Of a stretch of 64,000 nt of DNA, positions 52,912 to 61,863 are shown in pieces. A program made the translations under genes and the position numbers. The stretch comes from Paenibacillus xylanexedens (GTDB lineage Bacteria; Bacillota; Bacilli; Paenibacillales; Paenibacillaceae). The notes beneath the pieces are model-generated. The model was not told where the DNA came from. It saw nothing but the letters and a program-made list of their open reading frames with translations, and ran no database searches. The stretch is taken from assembly GCF_017874615.1 (NCBI RefSeq), contig NZ_JAGIKV010000008.1:62001-126000 (forward strand), given 5' to 3'. The stretch's first letter is position 1. Every line of letters starts with the position of its first letter.

Positions 52912-53631
52912 TTGAGTAATACAAAAAATAAGGTTAAGACTCAGCAAATTCCCATGAAAAAAATTGCTCCCGTAAGCATGATATCGGAGCTCCCAACCGT
53001 CCGCGGTAATGTAAGAACTTCCTCCTCAAATCCTAAGCCCATCTACTATGAAAAAGATACATCCTCGGCTATCAATGAATGTGTAGATCGCGCTTTTCGT
53101 ATTCCGACCTTTTTGAGTACAACCAACACGGTAAATGACCTGCAAGGACAATTTCTGAACCGTCTTATTGCGGAAATTGAAGATGCATTGCTCTTCCCCC
53201 GCACATTGCCCGTAAGCGAACAATATCCGGAAAATATCCTGACGAATATACGGCGCTTGGTTTTTTCGAGCTATGGCTTGCTCGCCATCAACTTCCAACG
53301 ATTTTTTGTTCAAATTCTTAAATCCAATGTAGGAGGGCCACCAACAAACACCCCATTCTGGGAAGGATCTACTTTTTCTCAAATCGAGCCTGCCATGGCT
53401 TTTCAATTCGGGATTCCAATTTTATTAGTTAGAGAGACGGGAACTGACGTCAGTAATGGAATTTGGGCTGGAGGAATTACACCTCTCAACATATTTGTTG
53501 ATTGGGATTCCGAAAACCAATCCGTAGAGGATTTCTTTAACAGTGTTCAATGGAGAGAGGTCTTTGCATACTGGGCTGCAGAGGTACGGGGTAACTATTT
53601 GCTCCGAACAGAACCCCTGTTCAATAATTAA
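52912..53631 (+). CDS. Unrecognised 239-residue protein, possible NDT/TIR-like Rossmannoid fold
   Basis: TTG start behind GGAGATGTGAACA. The first about 60 residues are polar and probably disordered (many Ser, Pro and Lys). The rest alternates strands and helices: IPTFLSTTN, then LFPRTLP, a SSYGLLAIN strand, IEPAMAFQFGIPILLVRE and IWAGGITPLNIFVDWDS. The Glu in the IEPAMAFQFGIP helix before a GIPxLLVRE strand is reminiscent of nucleoside 2-deoxyribosyltransferase/TIR-like folds, in which such a Glu is catalytic. That is only an impression from pattern, not an assignment. The gene stands alone between two terminators, with no partner gene. No signal peptide or membrane segment. Confidence 0.7.
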   Translation: MSNTKNKVKTQQIPMKKIAPVSMISELPTVRGNVRTSSSNPKPIYYEKDTSSAINECVDRAFRIPTFLSTTNTVNDLQGQFLNRLIAEIEDALLFPRTLPVSEQYPENILTNIRRLVFSSYGLLAINFQRFFVQILKSNVGGPPTNTPFWEGSTFSQIEPAMAFQFGIPILLVRETGTDVSNGIWAGGITPLNIFVDWDSENQSVEDFFNSVQWREVFAYWAAEVRGNYLLRTEPLFNN

Positions 53632-53701
53632 ATCATTACCATGAATTCAAAGGTATGTCAGTTGAACCTCGGGTTTGCCCTTTCTTGAACTTATGGATAC
53701 A

Positions 53702-53740
53702 AAAAAGAGCGGGTTATCTTATCGATAACCTGCTCTTTTT
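53702..53740. terminator. Bidirectional terminator between the 239-residue gene and the SLH gene
   Basis: AAAAAGAGCGGGTTATC (53702-53718) pairs with GATAACCTGCTCTTTTT (53724-53740), 17 bp with one G-T wobble. It has A- and T-runs at the two ends. Confidence 0.9.
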
Positions 53741-53774
53741 CTTCATTTTGAACTCTGTGATTCTGTAACAGATA

Positions 53775-56700
53775 TTACTTTTGCGCTGCGGCTTCGATAT
53801 CAGCATATGCCCAGTGTGTTGCTGGTACATCACTGAACGTTAGCGTAACTGCGCCAGTTAGGGGTGTCCGGTTGAACAGTACGTTCAACACTTTCACCGC
53901 TTCAGCACGCGTCAGCTTACTATCCGGTTTGAATGTACCATCGTTGTATCCAACCATCAGGCCAGCCGATTGCACGTATGCAATCGCATCTGCTGCCCAC
54001 AGGTCTGCGGATACGTCTGTGAAGGAAACTGCTGGACCATTCACGGTTGTTGCACTCGCTTGTTGCTGCGTCCAGCGATACGCAATCGTTGCCATCTGTG
54101 CACGGGTGATCGAACCTTCCGGTGCAAATTGAGTGTTGCTCATGCCGTTCATGATACCAGCGGATTGAGCCTTTTGAATCTCACTTGTTGCCCAGTGTGT
54201 TGCAGATACATCCTTGTAACTCACGCTATTCCCGGAACCTGCTTTTTCAGTTGGAAGATTGCGAGCCAGCATGGCTGCCATTTGTGCACGTGTTACGAAT
54301 GCGTCTGGACGGAAGTCAGCACCGAAACCTTGGATGTACGGTTGATGTGTACTTTGTGAAGCTTTCAGTCCATCCACAACAACGAGGGTGAACGTACTGA
54401 ATTTCGTTACAACAAACTCAATGCCTTCGCTGTTATCCGCGAGTTGCACCAATTTGCCTTGAATCAATTCTTTTGTGCCGTCACTGTGTTCGATATAGAT
54501 CGCCAGGTTGTCCAATGCTTGCTGACGAGCAGCCGGATCAGTTGGCAGACTGTCACGCAGTGGCAACGTGAGTGTCACTTCGCGGCTCTGCATATTCGTG
54601 TCGATCTCTACCGGACGAGCCAGCACGCGTACATTCGTGTTTGGAGCAACCTGTTGAATCAATTGCTCTTTCTTCGCACGTTCTTCCACTTCTTTGCGTT
54701 CGGATTCCTTTTTCAGTGGAACCACACGGAAGTATAAGTCTTGATCGAATCCGGCGATGGAATTCGTCGGAACGGAAATCACTACATTTTCAGTGGAAAT
54801 CTCCAGCTTAAGCGAACCATCATTCAATTCTTTCACCGCTGCCTTTGGCAGTTCAATACGTGTCTCGGACACGGAATCTTTGGTGTCTGGGATGACAATG
54901 CGTGCGGTGTTCATGTTCAATTGCTTCGCTTTTTCAACAGATTCCTTGGCAATCGCTTCGGTCATTTTCACCAGGTCTTTGATCGTGCCGTTGGTTTCGG
55001 TTGTACGGGTAATCGGCGTTTTGGTCAGGTTCGTGCCGTTTGTTCCATTAACGTCAACCACGATCTGCTCTTGTTTCGTTGTTGGTGCAGGTGTAGACGT
55101 TACAGGCGTAGTCGTAGATGATCCGCCACCACCACCTGTGTTTCCACCCGGGTTAGGCGTTGGAGTATTGCCATTATCTGTGCTGCTATCACCATTTTGT
55201 GTAAAGACAAACTTCACAGCGCGGCCTGGCAGTTCATCGCTGATTGCTTTGCAACGAACCCATACCGTTTTGTTGCCGCTAAGGTCCATTTTTTGAATGA
55301 AGGCAACATCAATCCAGTGCAGCTTATTGTCAAAGGATATCTCCATCGTGCTGTCCAAGCCCGTTAGGGTGTTATTAATGTCATTACCCTTCACATTAGG
55401 AGCCGTAAAGAATCGATTAAATACATATTGCAGATTCCCAACATCCTCATAGCTGTCTTGTTCATTTAGGACCCATTCAGCCAATTCCTTCTGGCCTTCA
55501 GTACTGAGTTCTGCCCTTTTGGATAAATCAAGAGCGCCTCTAAGATTAAATTTGTATTTGCTGAAGAATGCTTCACCTTTACTCTGATCTTTCATTGCTT
55601 TATCAAGCCATTGATCCATTCGCGGTATAGAAGTAGCTTGCTCAAATGAATCGATAGGCATAGAGAGGAGATTCAGGACAATATCAGGATCAACAATATC
55701 CCCTTTAGACACTCCTTCCAACCTTTCGAATGCAACTAGATGCAAGTAATTATATGCCAGTACACCTTTATCTACTTTGCTACGTTCCAAATGTTGTTGT
55801 CCAAGGCTGCGTAGCACATAGGTCTGTTGGTCATTAAAGTGATTAGGTCCATTTACTAGTTGCTGAGCGAGCAGATCCAGCTTATTCCTAAGAACATTGA
55901 GTTCCCTCTGCTCCCAAACAGATTGTGCCAATACACCAAGTTCAATCATATATTGGACCTGTTCTTTATTTTTGTAATCTTTATTTACATATTCAATCAA
56001 GAATCCCGCAATGAAATCTCTAACCTGCAAAGACAAGGCACCGTATCCGTTAGGAAGAGTGATACCCAGCTCTGGATCTTCCATAGCCATTCGCATTGCT
56101 TCGATATTACTGTTGCTCTTTGCAGTATTTAAGACAGTCAATGGATCGCTTTCGTTATCATCAGGGAAAAATTTATTAAATGCAGTCTGGATTTCTTCAA
56201 AACTTGTATATCCTTCATCCGGTCTTTCACTAAGCATAAGATCAGCCAATTGCTCCTGCTCTTCGGATGAGAGGTTTTCCCATTTGCTGATATCCAAAGG
56301 GAAACTTCCAAGTGGTTTTTCTTGGTTTTCTTCTTTGGAGTTATACGATTCTATACCTTCTTGAATTTCAAACATCTCATCTAATACTTTCATCATATCT
56401 TCTGACGATACTACCTTATTTATAAAAGGAGTATCACTTACTACTGAATCCCTATAACCCAGAATCTTCTTAATGGAAGGGTTACCTATGATTTTACGCT
56501 CATATATATAAGCAGTCATACGTTTTTCAATATCTGAAGAGTTGAGATACAGATCAATACGTTCATAGTATCCCTCTTCGACACTAGGATAATCAAAATG
56601 CAGTTTCCGCTCTGCTAGCTTTCCATAAAATTCATCAAGGACTATTCTGGAGTCTGATCCTCCAATTTTACGGGGAAGTTCCAGAGCTTGCAGAGCCAAC

Positions 56701-57374
56701 TGCACCAGATATTGAACTTGTCCCTTATTCTGATATCCATCGCTAGTTGGTGGATCGAGACTCAGTACATGTGCTGCGAGTTCAATCTGATCGCCTTCAG
56801 ATAACGAATTAAAATCAGGATCGGTTATGAATTGTTTATTACGAAAAAGGTCTATAACTTCCTGTTTAAAGTCAGAAGTATCGCCCTGCTTTATCTTTTT
56901 TTTGATTTCGTTAAACTGATCCAATTCACTCAGCTGTGTGCTAGGGTTAAAAGATTGCATCTTGTATGCAGTTTCCAACCCATTTTTATCTACAACCATT
57001 ACATTATAATAGTACGTTTCGGTGTTGCTTAAACCCGTGATTTTTTTAGAGAATGTGCCGTCCGGAGACTCTGAACCCAACACCCACTCCTCATCTCCAT
57101 ACTCAAGTTTTTCTCTAATTTCTTGCATGTTGTTCAGGTCGGCAACACCGGAAACGAAGACCTGGTATTTTAATTCATAGGATGGAGTAGAATCAGAGCC
57201 AGCATACCTCCAATGTACTTCAACGTTATGATCTTCCGTCCGCTTGATTGTGATTAGGCCATCATTTCCTGGTACAGGAAATGATGCTCCGGCACTAACC
57301 TTCCCTGCTGGTGCCAACCATGGAGCTACTAACACCATAATGAGCATCAAACTAATTATTTTTCTGTAATTCAT
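53775..57374 (-). CDS. Large SLH-domain cell-surface protein with helical repeats
   Basis: 1199 residues. A signal peptide (about 1-29) is followed by an Fn3-like region (about 35-145). A long helical part (about 150-690) contains four degenerate repeats of the form LSxxxQxxLAxxVL...GYxxxxxVQ (around 187, 365, 442 and 640). Then come a low-complexity Pro/Gly/Ser/Thr linker (about 738-765), a beta-rich domain with DSLPTDPAARQQALDNLAIYIEHSDG, and three C-terminal SLH domains (about 1025-1199: FVTRAQMAAMLAR, SITRAQMATIAYRW, KLTRAEAVKVLNVLF). The SLH domains bind pyruvylated wall polymer, so the protein is surface-anchored. GGGAGG precedes the ATG. The function of the helical region is unknown. 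Confidence 0.92.
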   Translation of the reverse strand: MNYRKIISLMLIMVLVAPWLAPAGKVSAGASFPVPGNDGLITIKRTEDHNVEVHWRYAGSDSTPSYELKYQVFVSGVADLNNMQEIREKLEYGDEEWVLGSESPDGTFSKKITGLSNTETYYYNVMVVDKNGLETAYKMQSFNPSTQLSELDQFNEIKKKIKQGDTSDFKQEVIDLFRNKQFITDPDFNSLSEGDQIELAAHVLSLDPPTSDGYQNKGQVQYLVQLALQALELPRKIGGSDSRIVLDEFYGKLAERKLHFDYPSVEEGYYERIDLYLNSSDIEKRMTAYIYERKIIGNPSIKKILGYRDSVVSDTPFINKVVSSEDMMKVLDEMFEIQEGIESYNSKEENQEKPLGSFPLDISKWENLSSEEQEQLADLMLSERPDEGYTSFEEIQTAFNKFFPDDNESDPLTVLNTAKSNSNIEAMRMAMEDPELGITLPNGYGALSLQVRDFIAGFLIEYVNKDYKNKEQVQYMIELGVLAQSVWEQRELNVLRNKLDLLAQQLVNGPNHFNDQQTYVLRSLGQQHLERSKVDKGVLAYNYLHLVAFERLEGVSKGDIVDPDIVLNLLSMPIDSFEQATSIPRMDQWLDKAMKDQSKGEAFFSKYKFNLRGALDLSKRAELSTEGQKELAEWVLNEQDSYEDVGNLQYVFNRFFTAPNVKGNDINNTLTGLDSTMEISFDNKLHWIDVAFIQKMDLSGNKTVWVRCKAISDELPGRAVKFVFTQNGDSSTDNGNTPTPNPGGNTGGGGGSSTTTPVTSTPAPTTKQEQIVVDVNGTNGTNLTKTPITRTTETNGTIKDLVKMTEAIAKESVEKAKQLNMNTARIVIPDTKDSVSETRIELPKAAVKELNDGSLKLEISTENVVISVPTNSIAGFDQDLYFRVVPLKKESERKEVEERAKKEQLIQQVAPNTNVRVLARPVEIDTNMQSREVTLTLPLRDSLPTDPAARQQALDNLAIYIEHSDGTKELIQGKLVQLADNSEGIEFVVTKFSTFTLVVVDGLKASQSTHQPYIQGFGADFRPDAFVTRAQMAAMLARNLPTEKAGSGNSVSYKDVSATHWATSEIQKAQSAGIMNGMSNTQFAPEGSITRAQMATIAYRWTQQQASATTVNGPAVSFTDVSADLWAADAIAYVQSAGLMVGYNDGTFKPDSKLTRAEAVKVLNVLFNRTPLTGAVTLTFSDVPATHWAYADIEAAAQK

Positions 57375-57602
57375 GTACTTGATCCTCCCTATCTCATGTT
57401 TTTTACATATAAATTCAATCCATCTGATACGTAAGGCCTATTGTAGTGCACTGCGATAAACAGAATCTAAACAAAAAGAGTAAATAAAAGGAAAAAGATC
57501 CACCCTGTAGTACAAAAACAGGATAGATCTCAACTTTTTTCGCCATAATTCATCATTTTATTTTAAAGAAAGTATTCTTTTGGGCCTATATAACTCCGGC
57601 TC
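57375..57602. other. Upstream region of the SLH gene with a hairpin
   Basis: No gene seen. An imperfect inverted repeat (57495-57531, AGATCC...GATCT with an inner CCTG/CAGG) lies between T-rich flanks and could terminate either strand. No confident promoter was identified for the SLH gene. Confidence 0.45.
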
Positions 57603-57704
57603 TTAAATCAAGGTGTACCCGCCATCCACATACAATGTGCTGCCCGTCGTGAACGTATTGGCCATCAGATACGTAACTGTATGTGCAATTTCTTCCTTGT
57701 GCCA
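57603..57704 (-). pseudogene. C-terminal remnant of a short-chain dehydrogenase
   Basis: The frame reads EEIAHTVTYLMANTFTTGST followed by LYVDGGYTLI and a TAA at 57603-57605. This is the standard C terminus of an SDR enzyme (xxIAxxVxYLxxxxFxTGxxLxVDGGxT). It is preceded in frame by a TGA (57705-57707), and no upstream SDR sequence is visible. Only about 33 codons remain of an expected 250. Confidence 0.8.
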
Positions 57705-57869
57705 TCAAGGGTAAAGATAACGCGAACGAAGCAACCTGAACGACAACTATACAATGGAACTTCACAGTAAAAAACGAGAGACAGATCACCTGATATCAGG
57801 CATATCCGTATCCCGTCTTTGTCACATCGCATTCCAATCCGACCCTATAAGATCCAGATGGTCACTGAT
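57705..57869. other. Gene-free stretch with a 12-bp palindrome
   Basis: No gene or obvious promoter. CCTGATATCAGG (57789-57800) is a perfect palindrome of unknown role. Confidence 0.4.
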
Positions 57870-59027
57870 CTAAGAAAGTAGACCCAGCTTCAGTACTCTA
57901 GCAATATTCTCGGTGGTACGTTCCACATTCTCCGGGCCTTCTCGCAATATTCGATCCAGATCTGCTGCCCCAGGCACAATACCAAATATGGCATCAATAC
58001 CTTCTGCGTAGAGGGTGTCGATCCCTTCGCCCACATAGCCTGCAAGAGCAATCACGGGTTTACCCGCTTCCTTGGCTGCTCGAGCAACACCATAGGGGGT
58101 CTTGCCAAATTTCGTTTGGAAGTCGATACCGCCTTCACCCGTAAATACCACATCCGCAGCAATCAACTTTTCACGCAACTCAGTATATTCAATGACAATT
58201 TCAATCCCTTTACGTAACACAGCCTGTGTAAAAATCAAAAGTCCCGCGCCCAATCCCCCAGCCGCTCCGGCTCCTGGTACATCACGGATATCCTTGTGCA
58301 GCTGCTGTTTCACCACATCTGCATAATGGGACAGATTCGTATCCAGCTGCTCCACCATCTCTGGAGTTGCCCCTTTTTGTGGTCCAAACACCCTTGATGC
58401 GCCATACTCCCCACATAGGGGATTGGTCACATCACAGGCCACAATGAACTCCACTTCTTGCAAACGCTCATCCAGACCAGATACATCAATCTGAGCCAGT
58501 TGATCCAGAACCCCGCCACCACGCGCAAGCGGACGACCCTCTGCATCCAGAAACTTGGCACCAAGCGCTTCAGCCATGCCAGCCCCACCATCGTTGGTCG
58601 CACTACCACCAATACCAATGATGATCTTGCGTATGCCGAGGTCCAGACATGCGCGAATCAACTCGCCTGTTCCATAGGTTGTCGTCCGGAGCGGGTCCCG
58701 GGTCTCCTTGGTAACCAAGTGGATGCCGCTGGCAGACGCCATTTCGATGGCCGCCGTTGTTCCGCTACCCAGAATGCCATACTGTGCAGTGACTGTCTGA
58801 CCCAATGGTCCGCTCACCTCGTGCTGGTGAAGGACGCCGCCGGAAGCGTCCACAAGGGACTGCACCGTACCTTCCCCACCATCTGCCATAGGTACATGAA
58901 TATAGCCTGCCGTCGGGTATATTTTACGCAAACCTTTTTCCATCGCGATACATACTTCTTTCGCTGTCATGCTTTCTTTGAACGAATCCGGTGCCAGAAC
59001 AAATGTCTTCTCTCTAGTCTCTCTCAT
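57870..59027 (-). CDS. Glycerate kinase (GlxK/GarK type)
   Basis: 385-residue glycerate 2-kinase-like enzyme. The N terminus FVLAPDSFKESMTAKEV, the PMADGGEGTVQSLVDA motif and the GIGGSATNDGGAGMAEALGAKFLD segment are diagnostic of this family. The reaction is phosphorylation of D-glycerate, linking glyoxylate or glucarate catabolism to glycolysis. Its ATG starts three bases after the Lrp-type gene stop, without a clear own ribosome site, so translational coupling is likely. Confidence 0.95.
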   Translation of the reverse strand: MRETREKTFVLAPDSFKESMTAKEVCIAMEKGLRKIYPTAGYIHVPMADGGEGTVQSLVDASGGVLHQHEVSGPLGQTVTAQYGILGSGTTAAIEMASASGIHLVTKETRDPLRTTTYGTGELIRACLDLGIRKIIIGIGGSATNDGGAGMAEALGAKFLDAEGRPLARGGGVLDQLAQIDVSGLDERLQEVEFIVACDVTNPLCGEYGASRVFGPQKGATPEMVEQLDTNLSHYADVVKQQLHKDIRDVPGAGAAGGLGAGLLIFTQAVLRKGIEIVIEYTELREKLIAADVVFTGEGGIDFQTKFGKTPYGVARAAKEAGKPVIALAGYVGEGIDTLYAEGIDAIFGIVPGAADLDRILREGPENVERTTENIARVLKLGLLS

Positions 59028-59030
59028 ATC

Positions 59031-59465
59031 TTAAAGGAGAACACGGTTTTCCATAATATTTTTCATGCTGATATGGGATTTGGAGGGTCCCAGCTTCACC
59101 AGTGAATCCTGAAATTCGGCAAGCTCTTCAATGGACGCCGTCTGTACCTTGATCAGATAGTTATACTCACCGCTAATCCGATAGACATCCGTGACTTCGA
59201 TAGCCTGTTCACAGAACTGGACCAACTCTTCGCAATACTCTGTTTTGAGTAAAATAAACGTCGTGGTTCCACGGTTTAACCGGGCCAGATTATAGATGGT
59301 TGAATAGCCGGTTATTACACCTCTCTCCTCCAGTTTCAGAATTCTTTCCTTAACCGAAGGTTGGGACATGTTAATTTCTTTGCTTATCTGTGCAACGGGG
59401 ATACGTGCATGATGTTGCAGCAAGCGCATAATCTGCTGATCGATTTCATCTATCATGTGTTCCAT
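59031..59465 (-). CDS. Lrp/AsnC-family transcriptional regulator
   Basis: 144 residues. The N-terminal helix-turn-helix (RIPVAQISKEINMSQPSVKERILKLEERGVI) is followed by an alpha/beta ligand domain (RAM, about 65-140, with VYRISGEYNYLIKVQ). GGAGGTC precedes the ATG. It forms an operon with the glycerate kinase and probably senses a metabolite in that pathway. A promoter (59544-59573) and two adjacent dyads (59508-59533) are upstream. Confidence 0.93.
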   Translation of the reverse strand: MEHMIDEIDQQIMRLLQHHARIPVAQISKEINMSQPSVKERILKLEERGVITGYSTIYNLARLNRGTTTFILLKTEYCEELVQFCEQAIEVTDVYRISGEYNYLIKVQTASIEELAEFQDSLVKLGPSKSHISMKNIMENRVLL

Positions 59466-59507
59466 TTGTAAGACCTCCGAGTCGTCGACTTATTTAATAA
59501 GGTTTTT

Positions 59508-59533
59508 CTAATGAATTAGCTAAAAATAGTTAG
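59508..59533 (-). promoter_or_regulatory. Adjacent dyads downstream of the Lrp-type promoter
   Basis: CTAATGAATTAG (59508-59519) is directly followed by CTAAAAATAGTTAG (59520-59533). Both have CTAA/TTAG ends. They lie between the -10 box and the start codon, suitable for autorepression. Confidence 0.5.
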
Positions 59534-59543
59534 ATTTCATCTC

Positions 59544-59573
59544 ATTATATCCTTTGATATTGTATGGTTCCAA
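59544..59573 (-). promoter_or_regulatory. Promoter of the Lrp-glycerate kinase operon
   Basis: On the minus strand TTGGAA (59568-59573) and TATAAT (59544-59549) are 18 bp apart. Confidence 0.6.
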
Positions 59574-59626
59574 TGCGATATCAACCCTATAATTTAGAAT
59601 ACAATCTGAAAAAGGAGCGATGTAAT

Positions 59627-60094
59627 GTGAGTGTTATTGGACTTGCACATGTAGCCATTCAGGCTCGTAATTACGAAGATACTCTGGCGTTTTATACAAA
59701 AGTATTGGGATTCAAGGTCGGTCACTCCTGGAGTTTGCCTTCCTTCCACATTACCGAGGCATGTATGCTGATCTCTCCGGATCAGCGTACCTGTATTGAG
59801 GTATTTGACCCAAAAGCCGTCATTCCCGCCGAGGGTGAACCTGCCACCTCTCCTGAAGCGGTCCGGCACGGCGCACTGTTACACTTCGCCTTTTACGTGC
59901 ATGATGTAGAAGATATCTATGACCGAGCGCTCGCCCATGGAGCCAAAGCCTATGTTGAACCGGATTGGATATCGCTTGGCGAACCTGCACTTCGGGTTAG
60001 AAATGCGCTCGTCCACAGTCCGAACGGTGAAGTGATCGAATTCCTTGAAGCGGTTGATTTTGACCGATCCTCATCCTCACCATCATCCATATGA
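59627..60094 (+). CDS. VOC/glyoxalase-family protein
   Basis: 155 residues from the GTG at 59627-59629 (AAAGGAGCG upstream); a frame to 59564 lacks a ribosome site. The vicinal-oxygen-chelate fold is seen as two beta-alpha-beta-beta-beta modules: IGLAHVAIQARNYEDTLAFYTKVLGFKV and LLHFAFYVHDVEDIYDRALAHGAKAY, ending NGEVIEFLEA. Metal-ligand His and Glu are in place. The substrate is unknown. It is divergent from the Lrp-type gene. Confidence 0.92.
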   Translation: MSVIGLAHVAIQARNYEDTLAFYTKVLGFKVGHSWSLPSFHITEACMLISPDQRTCIEVFDPKAVIPAEGEPATSPEAVRHGALLHFAFYVHDVEDIYDRALAHGAKAYVEPDWISLGEPALRVRNALVHSPNGEVIEFLEAVDFDRSSSSPSSI

Positions 60095-60185
60095 AGTACA
60101 CAAACAGCCTGTTGCCTCGTCATTCGTGGCAGCAGACTGTTTCATGGTTCGATTTCCTTGGCAAGCATCAGCACACGCACCTACC

Positions 60186-60740
60186 CTACTCTTGCTCTGC
60201 ATTCCCCAGCGTATACTCGCTTAGCTTTCCTTCATAGACCAATTGCAATCGTTCACTCTGGCGAAAATCATCCGGTGTCACCAGCGCCGGCAGTTTATTC
60301 CACAGTTTGATTCCCGAACGCTGTAGAATCTCGGCTACAAATTGGGAACAGAAGTAGGAGTTGCTGAACTCCACCGGCTCCTTGAGCGTAATGCCAATCA
60401 CGCCGAGCAGATTGTACATATATTTCTGGCGGCTGCGGATGAAGATGTGCAGCACACGTTTCATCTTTTCCACTTCACGATCCGTTACCTGAAGCTCATA
60501 TATGACACATGTAGTATTGGGATACTTGCTGTATGTACCTGTCTGAATATCTTCCTTCACAAACCCGCCGTTAAGCGGATTGCTCGGATGCTTGCGGCCG
60601 AAGCTGTACAGCTCGGTTAACTCCTGGTCAAATGAGATCGATGCGTGATTATATGGCGCTCGGGTGTAACTCTGAATAACCTTGGTAAACAGCGTTCCTG
60701 TATTCGTAAGCAGGATATAGATGGAGCGTTCATCTGTCAT
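60186..60740 (-). CDS. Permuted papain-like (NlpC/P60-type) protein
   Basis: 184 residues from the ATG at 60738-60740 (AAGGGG upstream). A His in APYNHASISFD near the N terminus precedes a Cys in SYFCSQFVAEIL. This is the reversed order of the permuted NlpC/P60 or YiiX/YebB-type amidases. A Lys/Arg-rich helix lies between (about 95-125). No signal peptide is present, so it probably works in the cytoplasm on amide or thioester bonds, substrate unknown. Confidence 0.75.
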   Translation of the reverse strand: MTDERSIYILLTNTGTLFTKVIQSYTRAPYNHASISFDQELTELYSFGRKHPSNPLNGGFVKEDIQTGTYSKYPNTTCVIYELQVTDREVEKMKRVLHIFIRSRQKYMYNLLGVIGITLKEPVEFSNSYFCSQFVAEILQRSGIKLWNKLPALVTPDDFRQSERLQLVYEGKLSEYTLGNAEQE

Positions 60741-60836
60741 AGCAAAATTTCCCCTTATCAAGTTGGTACTATTCCTTCATAATAACATAGGTACCCTATA
60801 ATGGAATCTTACTTTGAATAAGCAGGTGATCGGTAC

Positions 60837-61754
60837 GTGAGCAGTTCACTCTTTACACTAACGTTAATCTTCATAGCTTTACTTGTGATACATATCGTGT
60901 ACAAAATTATTGCAAAGCTTCAGCCAAGCAAAGACTATTCAGGCATCGGCCAAAAAATCAAAACCTGGTGGGGTATGTTTGTGATCTTCTGCCTCGCCAC
61001 CCTTTTTAACCCCATCGTGTCCCTCATCTCCCTTATGGTGCTTGCATTCTTCTCACTCAAAGAATACTTCTCCATGATTCGCAGTACACGCAAAGCCGAC
61101 CGCAGGCTGTTCCTGTGGGCGTATCTGGCGATCCCGGTTCAGTTCTACTGGATCTACATTGGATGGTATGGCATGTTTATCGTGTTTATTCCCCTATATG
61201 TGTTCCTGGTGCTGCCCTTGCCACGCCTGATTAACAAAGGTACGGTCGGTTTCCTGCGCAGTGTCAGCTCCACACAATGGGGACTAATGCTGATGGTGTT
61301 TGGGCTGAGCCACCTGGCCTATTTCCCATTTGCCACACCGGAGTACGGGTCCAAGCTGGTGTTGTTCCTGGTCGTGTTAACACAGCTTAATGATGTGGTG
61401 CACTATCTCGTCTCTCTCTATCTGGGCAAACGAAAAGTGGTGCCTACAGCCAATCCATTTGTCACCTGGGAAGGGTTCGCGTGTGCATTCATAGTGACAA
61501 CAGCTACGTCTTATTTTATTCATCCCTACCTGACGCCATTTGATTGGAAGTTCTCGCTGTTCATCGGGGTGTTGATCAGTTTGGCCGGATTCTTCGGAAG
61601 TCTGACGGTGTCTGTACTGAAGCGCGATCTGTTAATTGGAGATGACAACAAGTTCGATTCGCTCAAAAAAAGCTACCTGAGCCGGGTGGACAGCCTGACC
61701 TATACCTCGCCGGTTATGTTCCACGTGGTCCGTTATTTCTTTGACTTTATGTAG
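60837..61754 (+). CDS. CdsA-like membrane protein (CDP-diglyceride synthase family)
   Basis: 305 residues with seven or eight helices; GTG start behind AGGTGATC. The C-terminal region NDVVHYLVSLYLGKRKVVPTANPFVTWEGFACAF and SLTVSVLKRDLLIGDDN...LSRVDSL follow the phosphatidate cytidylyltransferase pattern. The usual SxxKRxxxxKD...PGHGGxxDR signature, however, has lost the PGHGG part. E. coli YnbB is a similar paralogue. A terminator follows. It may use a different lipid phosphate substrate. Confidence 0.8.
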   Translation: MSSSLFTLTLIFIALLVIHIVYKIIAKLQPSKDYSGIGQKIKTWWGMFVIFCLATLFNPIVSLISLMVLAFFSLKEYFSMIRSTRKADRRLFLWAYLAIPVQFYWIYIGWYGMFIVFIPLYVFLVLPLPRLINKGTVGFLRSVSSTQWGLMLMVFGLSHLAYFPFATPEYGSKLVLFLVVLTQLNDVVHYLVSLYLGKRKVVPTANPFVTWEGFACAFIVTTATSYFIHPYLTPFDWKFSLFIGVLISLAGFFGSLTVSVLKRDLLIGDDNKFDSLKKSYLSRVDSLTYTSPVMFHVVRYFFDFM

Positions 61755-61794
61755 CAACAGATAGATCGGCGATCTTGTAATTAAGTATGTCAAA

Positions 61795-61819
61795 AAAAGC
61801 AGCCCAAGTGGCTGCTTTT
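61795..61819. terminator. Terminator between the CdsA-like and lipoprotein genes
   Basis: AAAAGCAGCC (61795-61804) pairs with GGCTGCTTTT (61810-61819). It has a short loop and flanking A- and T-runs. Confidence 0.82.
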
Positions 61820-61863
61820 CCTGTTCAACAGGCTCTAGATGGAGCCTTCATGATATGCCTGCG

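Noticed and set aside
61715-61730. Second parS-like match (TGTTCCACGTG)
   Set aside because: Only 11 of 16 bases match, all on one side, and it lies within coding sequence for MFHVV of the CdsA-like protein.
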